Of a DNA stretch of 64,000 bases, positions 34,598-46,403 are shown in pieces. Made by a program: the position numbers and the translations under genes. The notes under the pieces were generated by a model. That model worked only from the letters and a program-made list of their open reading frames with translations, was not told the origin of the DNA and did not search any database. Position 1 is the stretch's first letter. Each line of letters begins with the position of its first letter. Source of the DNA: Pleurotus djamor. Its lineage: Eukaryota; Basidiomycota; Agaricomycetes; Agaricales; Pleurotaceae. The stretch covers positions 1 through 64,000 of the forward strand of contig JAPEVF010000113.1 of NCBI GenBank assembly GCA_029747585.1, in the 5' to 3' direction.

Positions 34598-36329
34598 ATG
34601 CTTGACCTTCACTCTCATCGCGTCCAGCTCGTTGCAGCTGCCGTTACTGCCTCACTTGTCACCGCTGGGGCACTCACTGCGTACTCGAACTTGACCAGGA
34701 AAGAGCGTAGAAGAAATCTTAACGAAGAGATTCTGCGTTCTGTGTCCAATGAATCCTCATCCCAAAGTCTGCCGGACTACTCTTCGTCCTGGAAAGACGC
34801 GCCATCCTCAGCCATACCTCATGAAATATCGCTTGCATCGAATACTACCTACGATGAGGAACTAATCCGAGAGCAATTGGCTCGTAATTACGCGTTCTTT
34901 GGTGAAGAAGGCATGGCCAAGATCCGCGGTGGGTCAGTGGCCATTGTGGGATGTGGTGGTGTGGGTAGTTGGGCTGCTGTCATGCTTGTTCGTTCGTTCG
35001 TATAACAAATTCTATCTAAACTCAAGCCACGCCGTTTCTCATCGCGTTCAATAGTGGTATCTCTAAAATTCGGTTAATTGATTTTGACCAAGTCACGCTG
35101 TCGTCGCTAAACCGACATGCTGCTGCGACCTTGAACGATGTCGGGACGCCAAAAGTGCTGTGCTTAGAGAGGACTCTGCGGCAGATTGCCAAGTGGGCTG
35201 AAATAGATTGTCGCGTCGACATATGGCGGAAGGAGGAGGGTGGTGCCTTGCTTGAAGGCGTAGACTGGGTAATAGGTTGGTGTCTCCTCGAACTGCAGTG
35301 TCGCACGTTGTGCTAATAACCTTCTAGATGCTATAGACAACATAACCACCAAGGTCGACCTGTTGAAATATTGTCACGACCATAATCTCAAAGTCAGACA
35401 CACCTTTCCATACCAGTCCTGAACTCCTTCTCATTGCTCTACCCCAGGTTTTCTCTTCGATGGGGGCCAGTGCTAAAAGTGATCCAACGCGTATCCAAAT
35501 CAGCGATATATCGTATACGATATACGACCCTCTTGCACGATCTGTTCGCCGGCGGCTTCGACTGTTAGGTGTCACCTCGGGTATCCCAGTTGTCTATTCC
35601 ACGGAGGTCCCAGGCGATGTCAAACTCTTACCTCTTCCTGAGGAAGAATTTGAAAAAGGACCTGTCAAAGAGCTGGGTGTATTTGATGACTTCCGAGTTC
35701 GAATCCTGCCTGTTATAGGTTCGCCTTCAGATTTTTCATAGGAGATCTTCATGTTTGCTGATGGATCGTTGCGCGTGCTCAGGCCCATTACCTTCGATAT
35801 TTGGGTTGAACATTGCGACGTATATCCTGTGCGAACTCGCTGGGAAGCCCATCTTGAACCCGCTCGCCATCAAAAACCGTAGAAAACTGTACGATCGTCT
35901 GCTTCGTGATCTCCTTCATCGGGAATCCAAGATGACTGGTCAAACGATCAAGTGAGTGACCCCAAAAACCCTTGATGAAACAGTATTGTCTCTAATTCTT
36001 CTTCGTGCAGCAAACTACCGATTGATGAAGACGACGTCGGGTTGATCTTCGAAGACGTGTATCAGGGGCGCTCTGCCATCCCGCCCCACCTCGTACCTTC
36101 CAGACCGGTGCTCACCAGATGGGATGTTAGTCAACCTCTGACGCCGGAGAACTGTGTTGTGCTCGATTACAACGATGCAGAGAAGCATCTGAACGCATGC
36201 TTCGTGAAAAATTCGGATACGGTTACGCCCGTGCACCCGAGGGATATCTGGGGCGAAGAAGTGAACGAGCTTGTCCAAAAGCGTTCGAAGGAAGTCTCTA
36301 GGCAGCGTGCTTGGGCATACTCTTACTAA
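34598..36329 (+). CDS. tRNA threonylcarbamoyladenosine dehydratase (Tcd/CsdL-like, E1-like)
   Basis: An E1-like enzyme that converts t6A37 in tRNA to cyclic ct6A using ATP. In yeast, Tcd1 and Tcd2 sit on the mitochondrial outer membrane. From 34598 the N-terminus has a single hydrophobic segment (VQLVAAAVTASLVTAGALTA), consistent with such anchoring. LIREQLARNYAFFGEEGMAK leads to the nucleotide-binding loop VAIVGCGGVGSWAAVMLVRS. The rest of the ThiF fold follows: ISKIRLIDFDQVTLSSLNRH, DWVIDAIDNITTKVDLL, KVFSSMGASAKSDPTRIQIS, DISYTIYDPLARSVRRRLR, GIPVVYSTEVPG. The C-terminal part ends SRQRAWAYSY. Introns lie at 34997-35037 and in several other places. The adjacent YIPF gene is unrelated in function. 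Confidence 0.9.
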
Positions 36330-37531
36330 GTAGGTCATCAGATCCAATAGCCACACCGTTGCAAGTGCTTCACGACGAACCTCGGCGCGTCGTCGCCGAG
36401 GGGTAGCTTCTACTCTATGAATAAACGTACCAGGGTTCACATCTTCGAACGCCCCTTCATTTCCAATCCTACTCCCCACCGGCAAAGGCCAGTTGCGTTA
36501 TATGCTTGGCTTCTACGAACAGTGGCTTAGCTTGCAGCTTCTTGTGGTTGATATTCGCTCCATCGCGCGCACTTAGCGCGGAGTAACGAGGTTCTTCCTC
36601 ACATCTTACCGCTGCATCAATGCTGGGCCGTTGCTGTGCATGCCAAGTCCTGGGGGTAAGTGTGCATCTCTAGCTCAACGATGCTCTAAGTTTGACAGTA
36701 ACTTATCTGTGCTTGGGTTTGAGTTTCTGTGGGCTGGGTGGATGTGACCTTGCCAAGCGTTGCGACCGTCGTATTTCGGAGGAACCCTCATTCACTTGCG
36801 CTAATGTGAGGGCTGAGGGGATTGGGTATCTCCACTTATACAAGGAGCCAAAGAGGCCTCTATCGAACTTACGACGAGGGGTTATTCATCGCCTCCTCGT
36901 CTGAGTTGGCAGATGTTTGTTGAGCGTTCATGTGAACGGACTCGATGGGGCATTGGGTCAATATTGAATTGAGAGTAAAGCCAACGACATGTCGCCACAC
37001 CTCACTCCGCCGACCACAATGTGGAAGTCTACGTCCTGGGGTCTTCTCCGCTGAACATGTCCTATACACAAGGGGTACGAAATACTCCCAACTACCTGAA
37101 GCAAAAGTCCGGTCGTCGGTGGTCGCAGATTCACCCACTTACCGCCCGTGCAAATAGCAATGCCGTCATCCGTAGCTTGATTGAATAAAAACGCATGAGT
37201 CGATGCTACCGTTCGACTTCCTTGAGATGCGCGATGACACAATGTATTATCTCAATTGCGTACTCAATAGAGCCATTGAGGCATCCAGACAAGTTTTATT
37301 CATAGACCGATGCGAACAATGATATCCGGGGAATGTAACATCAATGTATAGACCCACTCTTTTTCCATACGTTCGATTTACTCGATTACAACCCGGGCCA
37401 CTGAGCGTAACGTCATCTACAGAAAGGTACCAAATACACATAAAATACAATGCACCGGGTAAACATAAATTCATGTCACATAGGGTAGAAACGTGATCAA
37501 TGCGGGGTAAAAATGATACATACAAAGTCGC
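36330..37531. other. 1.2 kb convergent gap without clear gene
   Basis: Several overlapping frames of 60-95 codons occur at 36690-37250 on both strands, none recognised. On the minus strand a possible small spliced product can be drawn: an exon before a good donor (GTAAGTGGG at about 37140) and an exon after an acceptor near 37095. It has no family match. The 37250-37530 part is AT-rich, consistent with 3' UTR of the minus-strand gene ending at 37532. Confidence 0.35.
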
Positions 37532-39531
37532 TTAAGTTAAGTGGGTAGCGAGAGTACGCCGATGAGGCGAGAGGATGCATAACGTGATGAATGAGCCTAT
37601 GAGGAAGCATGTCAATGCGTAAGAAGCTGTTTCCAGCGCGGAAGGACCATTTCGCGTGTGGTGCTTCGGGCTTTCAGGGACAGGCTCGGAGGGAGCAGGA
37701 GGTAAATTTGCGTCCAACTCAACGGTCGGTTGAGCCTCTTTCGCGTCAGCGGCCAAATCCGATTCTGGTTGTGGAACCTCGTCCGATGACTCCGATTTTG
37801 ATACCTCCGGTATTGTTGTTGACGATGATGTGGTTTTCTCTGCTTCCATCCTTTCTTCTTCGACAATAAGCTCCAGGGCGAGCGATGCCAACGATGCCGG
37901 GTGGAAATCCACGGATAGCTTCTTTACGTGTGTCTGAAGGTTTTCATCTTCATCGCACGCAGTTTCGGAATCTGAAAGGAAGGAGTCTTCAAAGCTATGG
38001 TGCACGAGTGTTGGCTCGTCCTCTGAATCTGCAACTGACTCGGTCTCGGTTATGGACCCAGCGTCAGCATCAGCATAGGTAGAATCGGAGTCGTAGGCAG
38101 TCTGATGTTCATCATCTTCATGGGCATCGACGGTTGAGTCGATAACCCGGAGAAGGTCATGCAAAGAAGTAGGAGTTCGGCTACGACTTTCTAGCCGTTC
38201 CAAACTAGGCACCCGTGGGGTAGCTATCTCGTGTTCGTCGGCATCTCCTGGGTAGGGGGTTTTGCTTTCCAAGACGGACGACGAGACGGTCTGAGGGACG
38301 TCCAAAACTAAGGTTAACGGGGGCATGGTCTCGCAGGTGCTAGGCGAGCCCAGTCCGTCAAGGTCGAATGTTATGACGTTTTCCTTTTCGGCCTTGGTGA
38401 TAGATGTATCACGAGTAAGAGGTCTGGAAGTTACGCCTACGTCAAGAACATCATCGACCGTCCAAGAAACGTGAGTCTGGTTGTATGGCCCTGTCTTGGA
38501 TGTATCTCGTATTTGTTCGATCAAGACGAGGGATATGGCTTGAATGACTTGGGATATCTCCGCATAGTGCTCGGAAGACCACCACAATCCAGGCCATTTC
38601 GAGACCACGAGAGATAGCTGGGTGAGTGTCTCGACAGCGAGGGAAAAGTCTTTCGGTGCGGTCTCGTAAATCCACGGCGACAAGAACGCAAAGGCAAGGC
38701 GAACTGAGCCAGCAGTTGTATCTCGTAGTCGTGATTCGAAAGGTAGCTGAAGAAATCTTTGTGATCGATCGCGGCAGAAATGCTTAAAGGACGGTTTACA
38801 GCCTGATGCACTCCATGAATATCGCTCAAGAAGTGTCATGGCGGACGATTGATTGGCAAGTACTTCTTCGGAGCGGAGGAAGTAAGATGGCAGTTTCTCC
38901 AAAATTGATGGCAGAGGTATTGAGGCAAAGACAGCGCTTGGAGGGATAGAACCATANACAAGGGTCGTCTGTGACTCTTGGCAGTACTGATGCCATTTCC
39001 AATGGTTGGCATGACGTCTGGAAAGAAGAAGTTCAGCTTAGACAATAATGCGGTTATTGAGGATTAATCTTACTCTGTGGGCTTCGCTGATGCGAGAATC
39101 TCTGCAGCCGTGAAGCTGTGGTGAGAGATATCTTCTGCTCTGATGATGGCGATGTGAACATCGTGTTTAAAACCGGAATGGTAACGTCGCAATCCTTCCC
39201 AAATTGACCAGACAAAGCTGAAGGAAGTAGATATGAAGGATGAAGCCGACCGAGTGGTCCAGTCAAGATGTCTGATGACGTCCGTGTAGCTAGGGCTTGC
39301 TTTGTTCCATGGTACGTCAATCGGCGACAAGTTCTTCGGGCTCTCCGAAAAGGCCTCGTTGAACTTTGGGGCGAGGAAGTAGGGATCTGTCGCATCGGAA
39401 AAGGGGGAGCGTTCTTTAGGAGTNTAAACTCGAAAGAGGAACGCATTCCCCATGAATAATNTACTGAATTCGATGATATCACCAAATCCGTATTGCGGCA
39501 GAGAAACAGTGGATGGAGACGAGGAAGACAT
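37532..39531 (-). CDS. DUF7587-like protein with acidic linker and C-terminal tail anchor
   Basis: A hypothetical basidiomycete protein, about 610 residues in two main exons joined at about 39038-39070. The N-terminal domain resembles DUF7587, an ADP-ribosylation-fold-like domain often seen in basidiomycetes. It shows FLFRVYTPKERSPF, SPSYTDVIRHLDWTTRSASS, FISTSFSFVWSIWEGLRRYH, FKHDVHIAIIRAEDI and, after the intron, ESQTTLVYGSIPPSAVFASI. The middle and C-terminal parts are long, Ser/Asp/Glu-rich and probably disordered (HEDDEHQTAYDSDSTYADAD). The very end carries one hydrophobic segment (SYALTCFLIGSFITLCIL) and a short basic tail (HRRTLATHLT), typical of a tail-anchored protein. DUF7587 resemblance is from memory of the motif pattern and is not tested. 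Function is unknown. Confidence 0.6.
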
Positions 39532-39923
39532 GGTGGTATGTGAAGTAGTTGGCGGCCGATGCTGGCGATAGTTGCAGCCTATATACGGGCTGATAGGTAT
39601 CGAGGCCTCGTGGATGACATACGTTCTGGATCTCGTGAACGTTGAGAAAACGTTGTCTAGCCCGTTTTAGCTGCCCGGAGGCAATGCGAAACCAGGAGCA
39701 GATGCCTCGAGGATTAATGCTCGCAGCAGCTGAGACATCAATTCGATCAACGTTCACATCCACGCCTTCCAACACGCAGTACGCATTGGCTGTTTACAAC
39801 CAAGTTCAACTTGAGAAGTTCCTCGGATGTCACAGACAATTAGGGGCTTGCTTCATCGCGTGACCGGCACGCCGTGGCTTGACGCACGCCCTTCATCGTT
39901 GACCACGACGAACTCGCTACAGA
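39532..39923. promoter_or_regulatory. Divergent promoter region, DUF7587-like and F-box genes
   Basis: 392 bases between start codons. The minus-strand side holds TATATAC near 39580, a possible TATA element for the DUF7587-like gene (CTATATACGGGC). Nothing else stands out. Confidence 0.4.
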
Positions 39924-41581
39924 ATGGTATCGGCAGACAACCTCAACCTCGATGTCCTTGGCCTTATATTTGCATTCATCAATGCGAAGGGTGATCTTGC
40001 CTCAATTGCTCTTGTCAGCCGGTCTTTCCTAGCAGGCGTCACACCGAGGCTTTACTCGGTCCTCTANTTCACCATGCGCCAGGCAAAAAGATATCCAAAC
40101 GTATGTGAACTGGGATAACTGCATTGTACTGCGAACTGACTTAGCCATGTGTAGCTGATGACTCCGTTCGCGACAATCGTGGCACACCCACATCTTGCAG
40201 TTCATATACGACGCGTCGGTTCGTAGTATGATTATCTTTAGGGCGTGATGTGCATGTTCAATCTTCTCGCAGAAATACGCTGCATACCCACCATCAAGTC
40301 CCAACTTCATCCCACGTTTATGCACGAATGCACGTCTGCCCTTAAACTCGCTTCCAACCTCAGATCGTTTCGGTGTAGCCTTAACGCTACCCCTCTTTTC
40401 TTGCCTTGTCTACAAGATAAGAAGAATCTTGAATCCCTGAGACTGAACGCAAATCTCACCACTGAAGCCTCAAAACTCCTTATAAAGGTGACGGACTTGA
40501 CAACTTTGGCCATCGATCATGGATCGTGGAACCTACTTGACATGTTGCCGTCTTGGACGTTATCAATGAAATCTACGTTGACATCATTGACGCTGCACGT
40601 AGGTCTGCTCAATCTCCGCCGCTCTTGATTTTACAATATCAAGTAGAGTTGCGCGGATGTGAACGAGTCCATCCTACAGCCTACTATTCAAGGGCTACCA
40701 GCGTTAACACAACTCAACATCATCGGTTGTCCTGGCATTGACCACAGCCATGTATTCCGGTTGTTGCACCTCACCCCTAAACTCGAAAGTCTGGCATTTA
40801 CTGTTACTGTGAGGCTCCTTGTGATAGGCTCGAATTTTTATGCACATACGCTTCACAGGAAACCCCATGCAATCCTGACTACAAACCATTTACGCTGCGT
40901 CAACTCAAACACCTCGCTTTCGATACGAAATACTCCATGCTCGCCCCTTTAACAATACCAACCGTATCTGCCGTCCTTGACATCATCAATTCGGCCTCAT
41001 CCTCTCTGACCTCGTTCACGGCCAAACTGGGTGACAGATCCTCTGCCTCAGACTTTCTTGACTCTCTATTGAAGACCCACGCTTTCACTCTCCGGACAAT
41101 TGCATTCGTAGGATGTGCGGTAAACAGCGAATGCATCAGTCGCATCTGCAGAGGTTGCCCACACCTTGGACGCCTGGACCTTCATATACCACTAGGAGAG
41201 CTTGTACGTGACTGTTCATGCTTCGGACGGACCCTCTACTGATTAAGAATAAAAGGTCGTCTTTGGCAATGCCATATCCCATTCCACTAGTTTGCATACT
41301 CTTGTGGACTTGGGAGACTCTTCACATGCCGCACATGGTCCACGGCTGTCCCTCACCTCAGAAACTGCTGGTCACCTGATGGGTCACGCTCGTAAACTTA
41401 CAAAAATTGTAAGCAGCGGCAAAGTCTGGACGGTCAGTGACTTTTCTCCTTATCCATTGAAGCCGACGTTTACCTGGCTATGCAGCCCAAGCGAGGTCCA
41501 TCCAACGCTTTCTTGGCCGTTGTTCCAGATCGCGTCCGAGGTGACGTGTCGGAGAAATACTGGTTTCTACCTCGTGAATAG
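39924..41581 (+). CDS. F-box protein with leucine-rich-repeat-like region
   Basis: A basidiomycete F-box protein, probably an SCF ubiquitin ligase substrate receptor. From 39924 it reads MVSADNLNLDVLGLIFAFIN, then DLASIALVSRSFLAGVTPRL, a degenerate F-box. LRR-like segments follow: KNLESLRLNANLTTEASKLL, TDLTTLAIDHGSWN, LPALTQLNIIGCPGIDH, and LRTIAFVGCAVNSECISRIC with GCPHLGRLDLHIPL. The C-terminus reads RKLTKIVSSGKVW and, after an intron whose donor is likely GTGACTTTT, DVYLAMQPKRGPSNAFLAVV with an end at KYWFLPRE (41581). Several introns occur. The family is very large and divergent in these fungi, so no specific substrate can be named. Confidence 0.75.
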
Positions 41582-41983
41582 AGGCAGAGACTTCTGTATT
41601 ACATCGCATCTCGTTCCTTATACAGATACATATAAATAATCACATGATCGCATCTTTATCATACACTTCGCGAAGCATTTACTTCCAATAAACGATGACC
41701 CACATCCACCGGTTGCCCTGAGCTGTCGATTTTGAAAGGAGATTTGGTGTTTCACGTGGAGAACACAGGATGGAAGGGGGAAGGGGTTCGACTTCTTTGC
41801 CTTGGGCCACCGGGTAGCAGAGCTGACCCTCACCGATTTCATCGCCTCTCAACTTGATTTGATTCGGAATGCTTGACTACTACGGCGCAACCAAAAAGCC
41901 CAGCGATACCTGCCATGACCGTGTGGTACGACTCGGGTTTCTATTTATGAAAATCCGTTAAGCGAGCAACCCTTAAGCGGGTT
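41582..41983. other. Convergent intergenic region
   Basis: About 400 bases between the F-box stop and the end of the next minus-strand ORF. It may contain a downstream exon of that ORF, because a GTACGT donor-like site lies at its end near 41999. I could not fix an acceptor. Confidence 0.35.
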
Positions 41984-42541
41984 TCAGGAAGGACGTACGT
42001 TTCCAGACCGTGGTCTGTGATGATCATACCGACGTGTGCGGGCGGGGCCTTCAAATAACTGCACTAGCGGCCTGCTGGCACCTGGCGACGTATTTCCGGA
42101 CGGCACTTGCGAAAATTGTCTGACGCCAACATGTCCCGACCTGCGGACACGGGAAGCAAGTTCTAGCGCTGGATGACGAGGACGAGCGGGGCCATCGAAG
42201 ATGATGGGCGGTGGAAGGGAAGCAGGGAGTGGGTTCGGGTCAAAGAAGGAATTTTGAACCGACACGGAGTCGGCTGGGGTATATTTTCTCGGTGACATGG
42301 AGCTTCCGGCGATACCTAGGTGAATCCTGGATTCACCTAGTTTGTATGGGACGTCGAATATGTCGAGTATGGGTGGTAATGTTTCCTCCTGGACATTTTC
42401 AACGTTGAGCGCCGTGGAGTGGGCATTAGCGGTGGTGCGAGGAAGCCGTGCACGGTCGCGGCGGGAACGAGTAGCTCTCAGCAAGGGTGTAAAGGCTTGT
42501 CGCTGCATGAGGGAGATTGGGTTGGTACCTGGGAGTGCCAA
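41984..42541 (-). CDS. Hypothetical protein, Arg/Pro-rich, 185 aa
   Basis: A single open frame of 185 codons, unrecognised. The product is basic and Pro/Arg/Ser-rich, with MALPGTNPISLMQRQAFTPL at the start. Two similar internal units occur: IIFDGPARPRHP and VQLFEGPARTRRYD, each a hydrophobic-(D/E)GPAR core. The related ILDIFDVPYKLGESRIHLG occurs earlier. No membrane segment is seen. A GTACGT site near the 3' end means a further exon is possible. The length and the internal repeats favour a real gene, but no function can be given. Confidence 0.45.
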   Translation of the reverse strand: MALPGTNPISLMQRQAFTPLLRATRSRRDRARLPRTTANAHSTALNVENVQEETLPPILDIFDVPYKLGESRIHLGIAGSSMSPRKYTPADSVSVQNSFFDPNPLPASLPPPIIFDGPARPRHPALELASRVRRSGHVGVRQFSQVPSGNTSPGASRPLVQLFEGPARTRRYDHHRPRSGNVRPS

Positions 42542-43852
42542 GGGCAGAAATGAGTCCTTTTAACTCAACTCTGTTGCTGCATGACAAGGGCAAGAACCCG
42601 TGCTATTGAATGGTCACGTCGGTTCAATCGCCCGGGAAAAACGGTCCTGTCGATGTTTCCCAGTGTAGATGCCTCAAGGGTTTGTGTGACTCGAAAATGA
42701 CCCGAAGGAGTGGGGGACGCGAAAACCTCGCGTAGAAATCACCTACACTTGTCACAATCAGAAGGTGTAGGAAACTTTTGTACACCAGGCTTTAGTGATA
42801 TCCGATCTAATTTGGAAGTAACTTCTCGTTCCCTATTTGAAATGGTAGTCAGCGATGATGTTGCGGAGATAAATCGCGTCTGGCCTCTTCGTTGCAGCTT
42901 CGTTGCAGCCTGAATGAACGGACAGGCACCTTCTCTAAGTCATCACGAAATCGTGGGGTAGACGTGGTGAACGTGCGCCATTTTGAAGTCATATAGTGAC
43001 CAACGCCACCAAGGCGGATGGCCCATCGAGAACGATTTTAGCATTTTCGAAGGAAGAGCCAAGCTGAAAGAATGAGAATTACCGCCTAAACTCCACAACA
43101 GACTACACCCATACACATCTATGTCAACTCGAGGGCAGGAGTGTGAGTATTAGCCTCGGTGACGGCGAGGGAGAACAACAACATTGAAACCCGTGAGTCT
43201 TGGAACTTACTTTTGCCAAGAGATCTGTCGAGGTTTACCGTTCGATAGGCAGCAGTTCTTCCAGCAAGGATGCCAAGTCCAACCAACACATTCCCTGACC
43301 ATCTCATGTGTGGAGAACTAGTCTTGTCCCATACGAAGCGAACAGTCGACTACGCAGCGGAGTTCTCTTGGCAAGTCTGTGCGTAGAAGTCGTTCCCGAA
43401 ATCCGTGGGGTCGACATCGAATCGATGGTCTCATATCTCGGGAGATACCATCGTTGGGAGATACCGAAGGATGAATATTGAATGTTTGGTGTTCGATGCG
43501 AGTTTACTCCACGGCAAAGCGTTACGTGATAAAGACGCTTGAGTGAGGAGAAAGTGCACGGTTAACGACGATAGCTTGCGTTCAAACTGACTGAGAGACT
43601 ATATCTAAAAGAGGTCATGCAATCACCATATACGGAATTCGCCAGGATAATGGACCCTGCAGCGCTCGGTATGAACCGGTTCATACAAAACTATATGGCA
43701 CGTTCTGCGATGTAAAATACAGTGACATGACCTGCGTTGACGATTCGGCCGATGATATTTGTTCAGTCCTCCTTCGAAACATCGAATTCCGAATGTTGCT
43801 TTACTCACAATGAACAGGTTGCGTGGGTTTCTCCGTCAGCATCTCTCTTCGG
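42542..43852. other. 1.3 kb gap without clear gene
   Basis: I see no recognised gene. A minus-strand frame at 43119-43307 encodes a short hydrophobic start (MRWSGNVLVGLGILAGRTAA) followed by a donor-like GTAAGTTCC. This could be the first exon of a very small membrane protein, but no continuation was found. The rest is probably regulatory and UTR sequence. Confidence 0.35.
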
Positions 43853-46331
43853 TCATGGTNGCGTCTCCTTAGTCGTACTTGGTGTGGGTCCAGCTGGGTT
43901 GTTTCCAGTTGGCGCATCTTGATTACCGATGGATTGTAGAAACTTGGCGTTATTAATCTTTATTTGTTCCTAAAGACGGGATAAGGGCGACTGTGAAACA
44001 TTCAAAGGTTCATAATTACCTCCAGTCCTTCAAACCAGGAGGTTGGTTGATCGGTAGGGCATGCTTCACTNTAGATTAACATGTAGGGCCCGGCGCCTAG
44101 ATGTATGCCAGTCGTATCGGTGAGAACAATCTCTTCTGTGACCTGAAGGAAGGATAGGTAAGCCTAACCATTGTCTCAAAGTGTATGTACCTGGGTCACT
44201 TCCGTATCCACGGTCTTCCACCATGCATCATTATAGTAGATGTACGAATATATTTGCCTTCGTCCAGGGATACCTGTGTGTATGAACACGGCGCGAAGAT
44301 CGTACTTCGAAAGGAGGAAATGATCAGTAACAAGGCTTGCCCCGACCTTTCTAAAGCGTACTTTATGTTTCTGCAATTCCGGACATTCAAAAAGACGAGA
44401 TTCTTCATCCTTCAGTCTAGCTGTTTCTAAGTCGACATCTACACGCGAAAACATGAGTAAGGATCCCGGAGGAAAGAGCTGTTAAATACTTTTCGCCTCC
44501 TCCTCAATGTTCTTCAACACGGCCTTCAACTTCTGAAGAACAAGATCGAGTTTTCGCCGACGGTCACTGTCGTTCTTTGCATCGGCGAGATGTTGATAGT
44601 AATGTATAGATGCACGAAGGGCTTGCAACCCANCGGAGCCCTTTACGGACCGGTTTTTAGGCGAGGAGTCGGTCAAGCAGTAGGAGCCTTTCTTACGTTG
44701 TTAGACTGGGTGAGGATTTGTTTGCGTTGGTCGAGTTCTTTCAACCTCTTCTGGATCATTTGTTGCTGTACACGTTTTTCATTGGTAATCTTGAGGTTCT
44801 TTCCAAGGAATTGGTCCATGTACATGGACTTCGGATAGGTGAATGGTTCGGCCGGAGACGTGGAAAACGATAGACTTTGCTTGACTTGAAAGGTAACCAC
44901 TTGTGATGGCTCGAAGATGAGTTCATGCTTCGAATCAACGTCCGTATATTCCGATAAGCTATTGGAAAGGCGATTCAGTAAATTGTTTGGCGCCGACTGT
45001 GAGCTGATATCAAGCATAACAGTGCAAGTCTCTGCAGAGTCCAGAACGGTGCCCTCGGGCGAGGCTTCAGAGATGACGACCTTGCCATATTTGAAATTGA
45101 ACAGGCGAAAGCTGAAAACGTTTGAGCAAAGAGATGATTGAAGTATGGTGTCTTACGGTGGCTGCGTAGGCTCCATCGTTTTTCTAGACCATTCGTCAAT
45201 GGTAAAGGCGGCTGGCCTTAAAAACTCTAACGTTGACATTAAATACGTAGATANAGACAACGGAGTGGATATATTACCTGCCGAAAGGTCTCCGATAAAA
45301 TCGTTCGGCCCGTTGCAAGATCTTGCTTTGAACCCACTCAGCAAATCAGAGTCTCCTAGCAATAGTCCAAGGGCACCAAGATCCATATGGGCGTAGAGCT
45401 CGATTAAAGGTGACAAAGGACAATCTACGACGAAAATGTAACTCATTACAGAAAGTCGGTCGCGTGTGACTTACCATCACCTTCATCGCCAAGCATGACA
45501 CTCAGCTTGGCAAGTGTCTCTCTAACTTGAGGAACGAAGAACAAGGCTTGCAGTACCTGAAATGAAAGTGACATTACTGATGATGCGGGGGCTTATAGAG
45601 TAGAAACTATTACCAAAGCTGCATATGCTATTGAAGCCGACTTTGTACGAAAAACGACAGGTCTAAAGTTGGTGATGAGAACAACCCGATGAGTACACAG
45701 AGATCACGTACTTATTCCCGTCGCGAACGCTACGTTCGAGTGGAACGGGGGGATCTTCGTCGTTGTTGACGAAATCATTGTAGCTGGCTTCGATAGCCCT
45801 GCTAAGTGAATGATCGTCTTGCGACATGCGGGTGTCTGCAGGTTGCTGACCATTTCAATTCGTCAAACCACATCTACACGCCCAAGGATCGCCACTAACA
45901 GTTGAGGGCACTACAGCCCATGTTGGATCTGGAGCGCGATCACTGGGCCTAAGTTGATTCTCGCTATCGTGTGTTTGCATGGACAAGTTCAGCGCGCGAG
46001 TAAGCTCGTCGTCTTCTGCGGTTAGGTCGATGACTGGTGTCATTACTGGGGTAGGAGTAGGTTCAGAGTTCGCCACGTTCAGAGAGCCTAGCCTAGATGC
46101 CTCCTTCAGCATATCGTTAGCAGTCCCGTCGATGAACGCAGTGGCAGCCTTTTGAACGTCGCCATTGCATTTACGAAGGACTTGACGAGCCGCCTCTGGA
46201 TCCAGTTCACCTCCCATCATGGCAGCTAGCATTTCGATATTCTCGGCCTCCTGCGCGGCATTCTCGGTTCCAGCGTATTGCATTTCTAGGAGGGAGACAG
46301 AGTTCGAGGGAGACCTCAACGTGACGCACAA
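43853..46331 (-). CDS. USP25/28-like protein with UBA and UIM, probably catalytically inactive
   Basis: A ubiquitin-specific-protease-fold protein. The N-terminus has a UBA-like segment (ENIEMLAAMMGGELDPEAAR, QVLRKCNGDVQKAATAFIDG) and a ubiquitin-interacting motif (EDDELTRALNLSMQ). SLSRAIEASYNDFVNNDED follows, as in USP25/28. Where the Cys box (GNTCWF type) is expected, the spliced sequence reads PVVFRTKSASIAYAALVLQA then LFFVPQVRETLAKL, with no cysteine. Later parts match the USP fold: SPLIELYAHMDLGALGLLL, FRLFNFKYGKVVISE, YDLRAVFIHTGIPGRRQIYS and YIYYNDAWWKTVDTEV, but the GHYWAY histidine position is Gln. GAGPYMLIYSE and an end near 43853 follow. The start is 46331, or 46283 (MQYAGTENAAQ). 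It lies 72 bases from DUS3 on the same strand. Apparent loss of both Cys and His suggests a pseudoenzyme. Confidence 0.75.
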
Positions 46332-46403
46332 GAAAGAGACGGTTCAAGTTTCGCTTGGCGATGTATTACATAAGCATCCCTATCCCCCTATTTTATTAAA
46401 GGA

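Noticed and set aside
35690..35712. A tRNA B-box-like GAGTTCGAATCC sequence
   Set aside because: It lies inside a clear exon of the tRNA dehydratase gene, and no A-box or cloverleaf could be drawn around it.
37609..37869. Plus-strand 86-codon frame
   Set aside because: It is antisense to the DUF7587-like gene's acidic region.
42615..42650. GGTTCAATC followed by CCCGGG, resembling part of a tRNA
   Set aside because: No acceptor or anticodon stem pairs with it at the right spacing.
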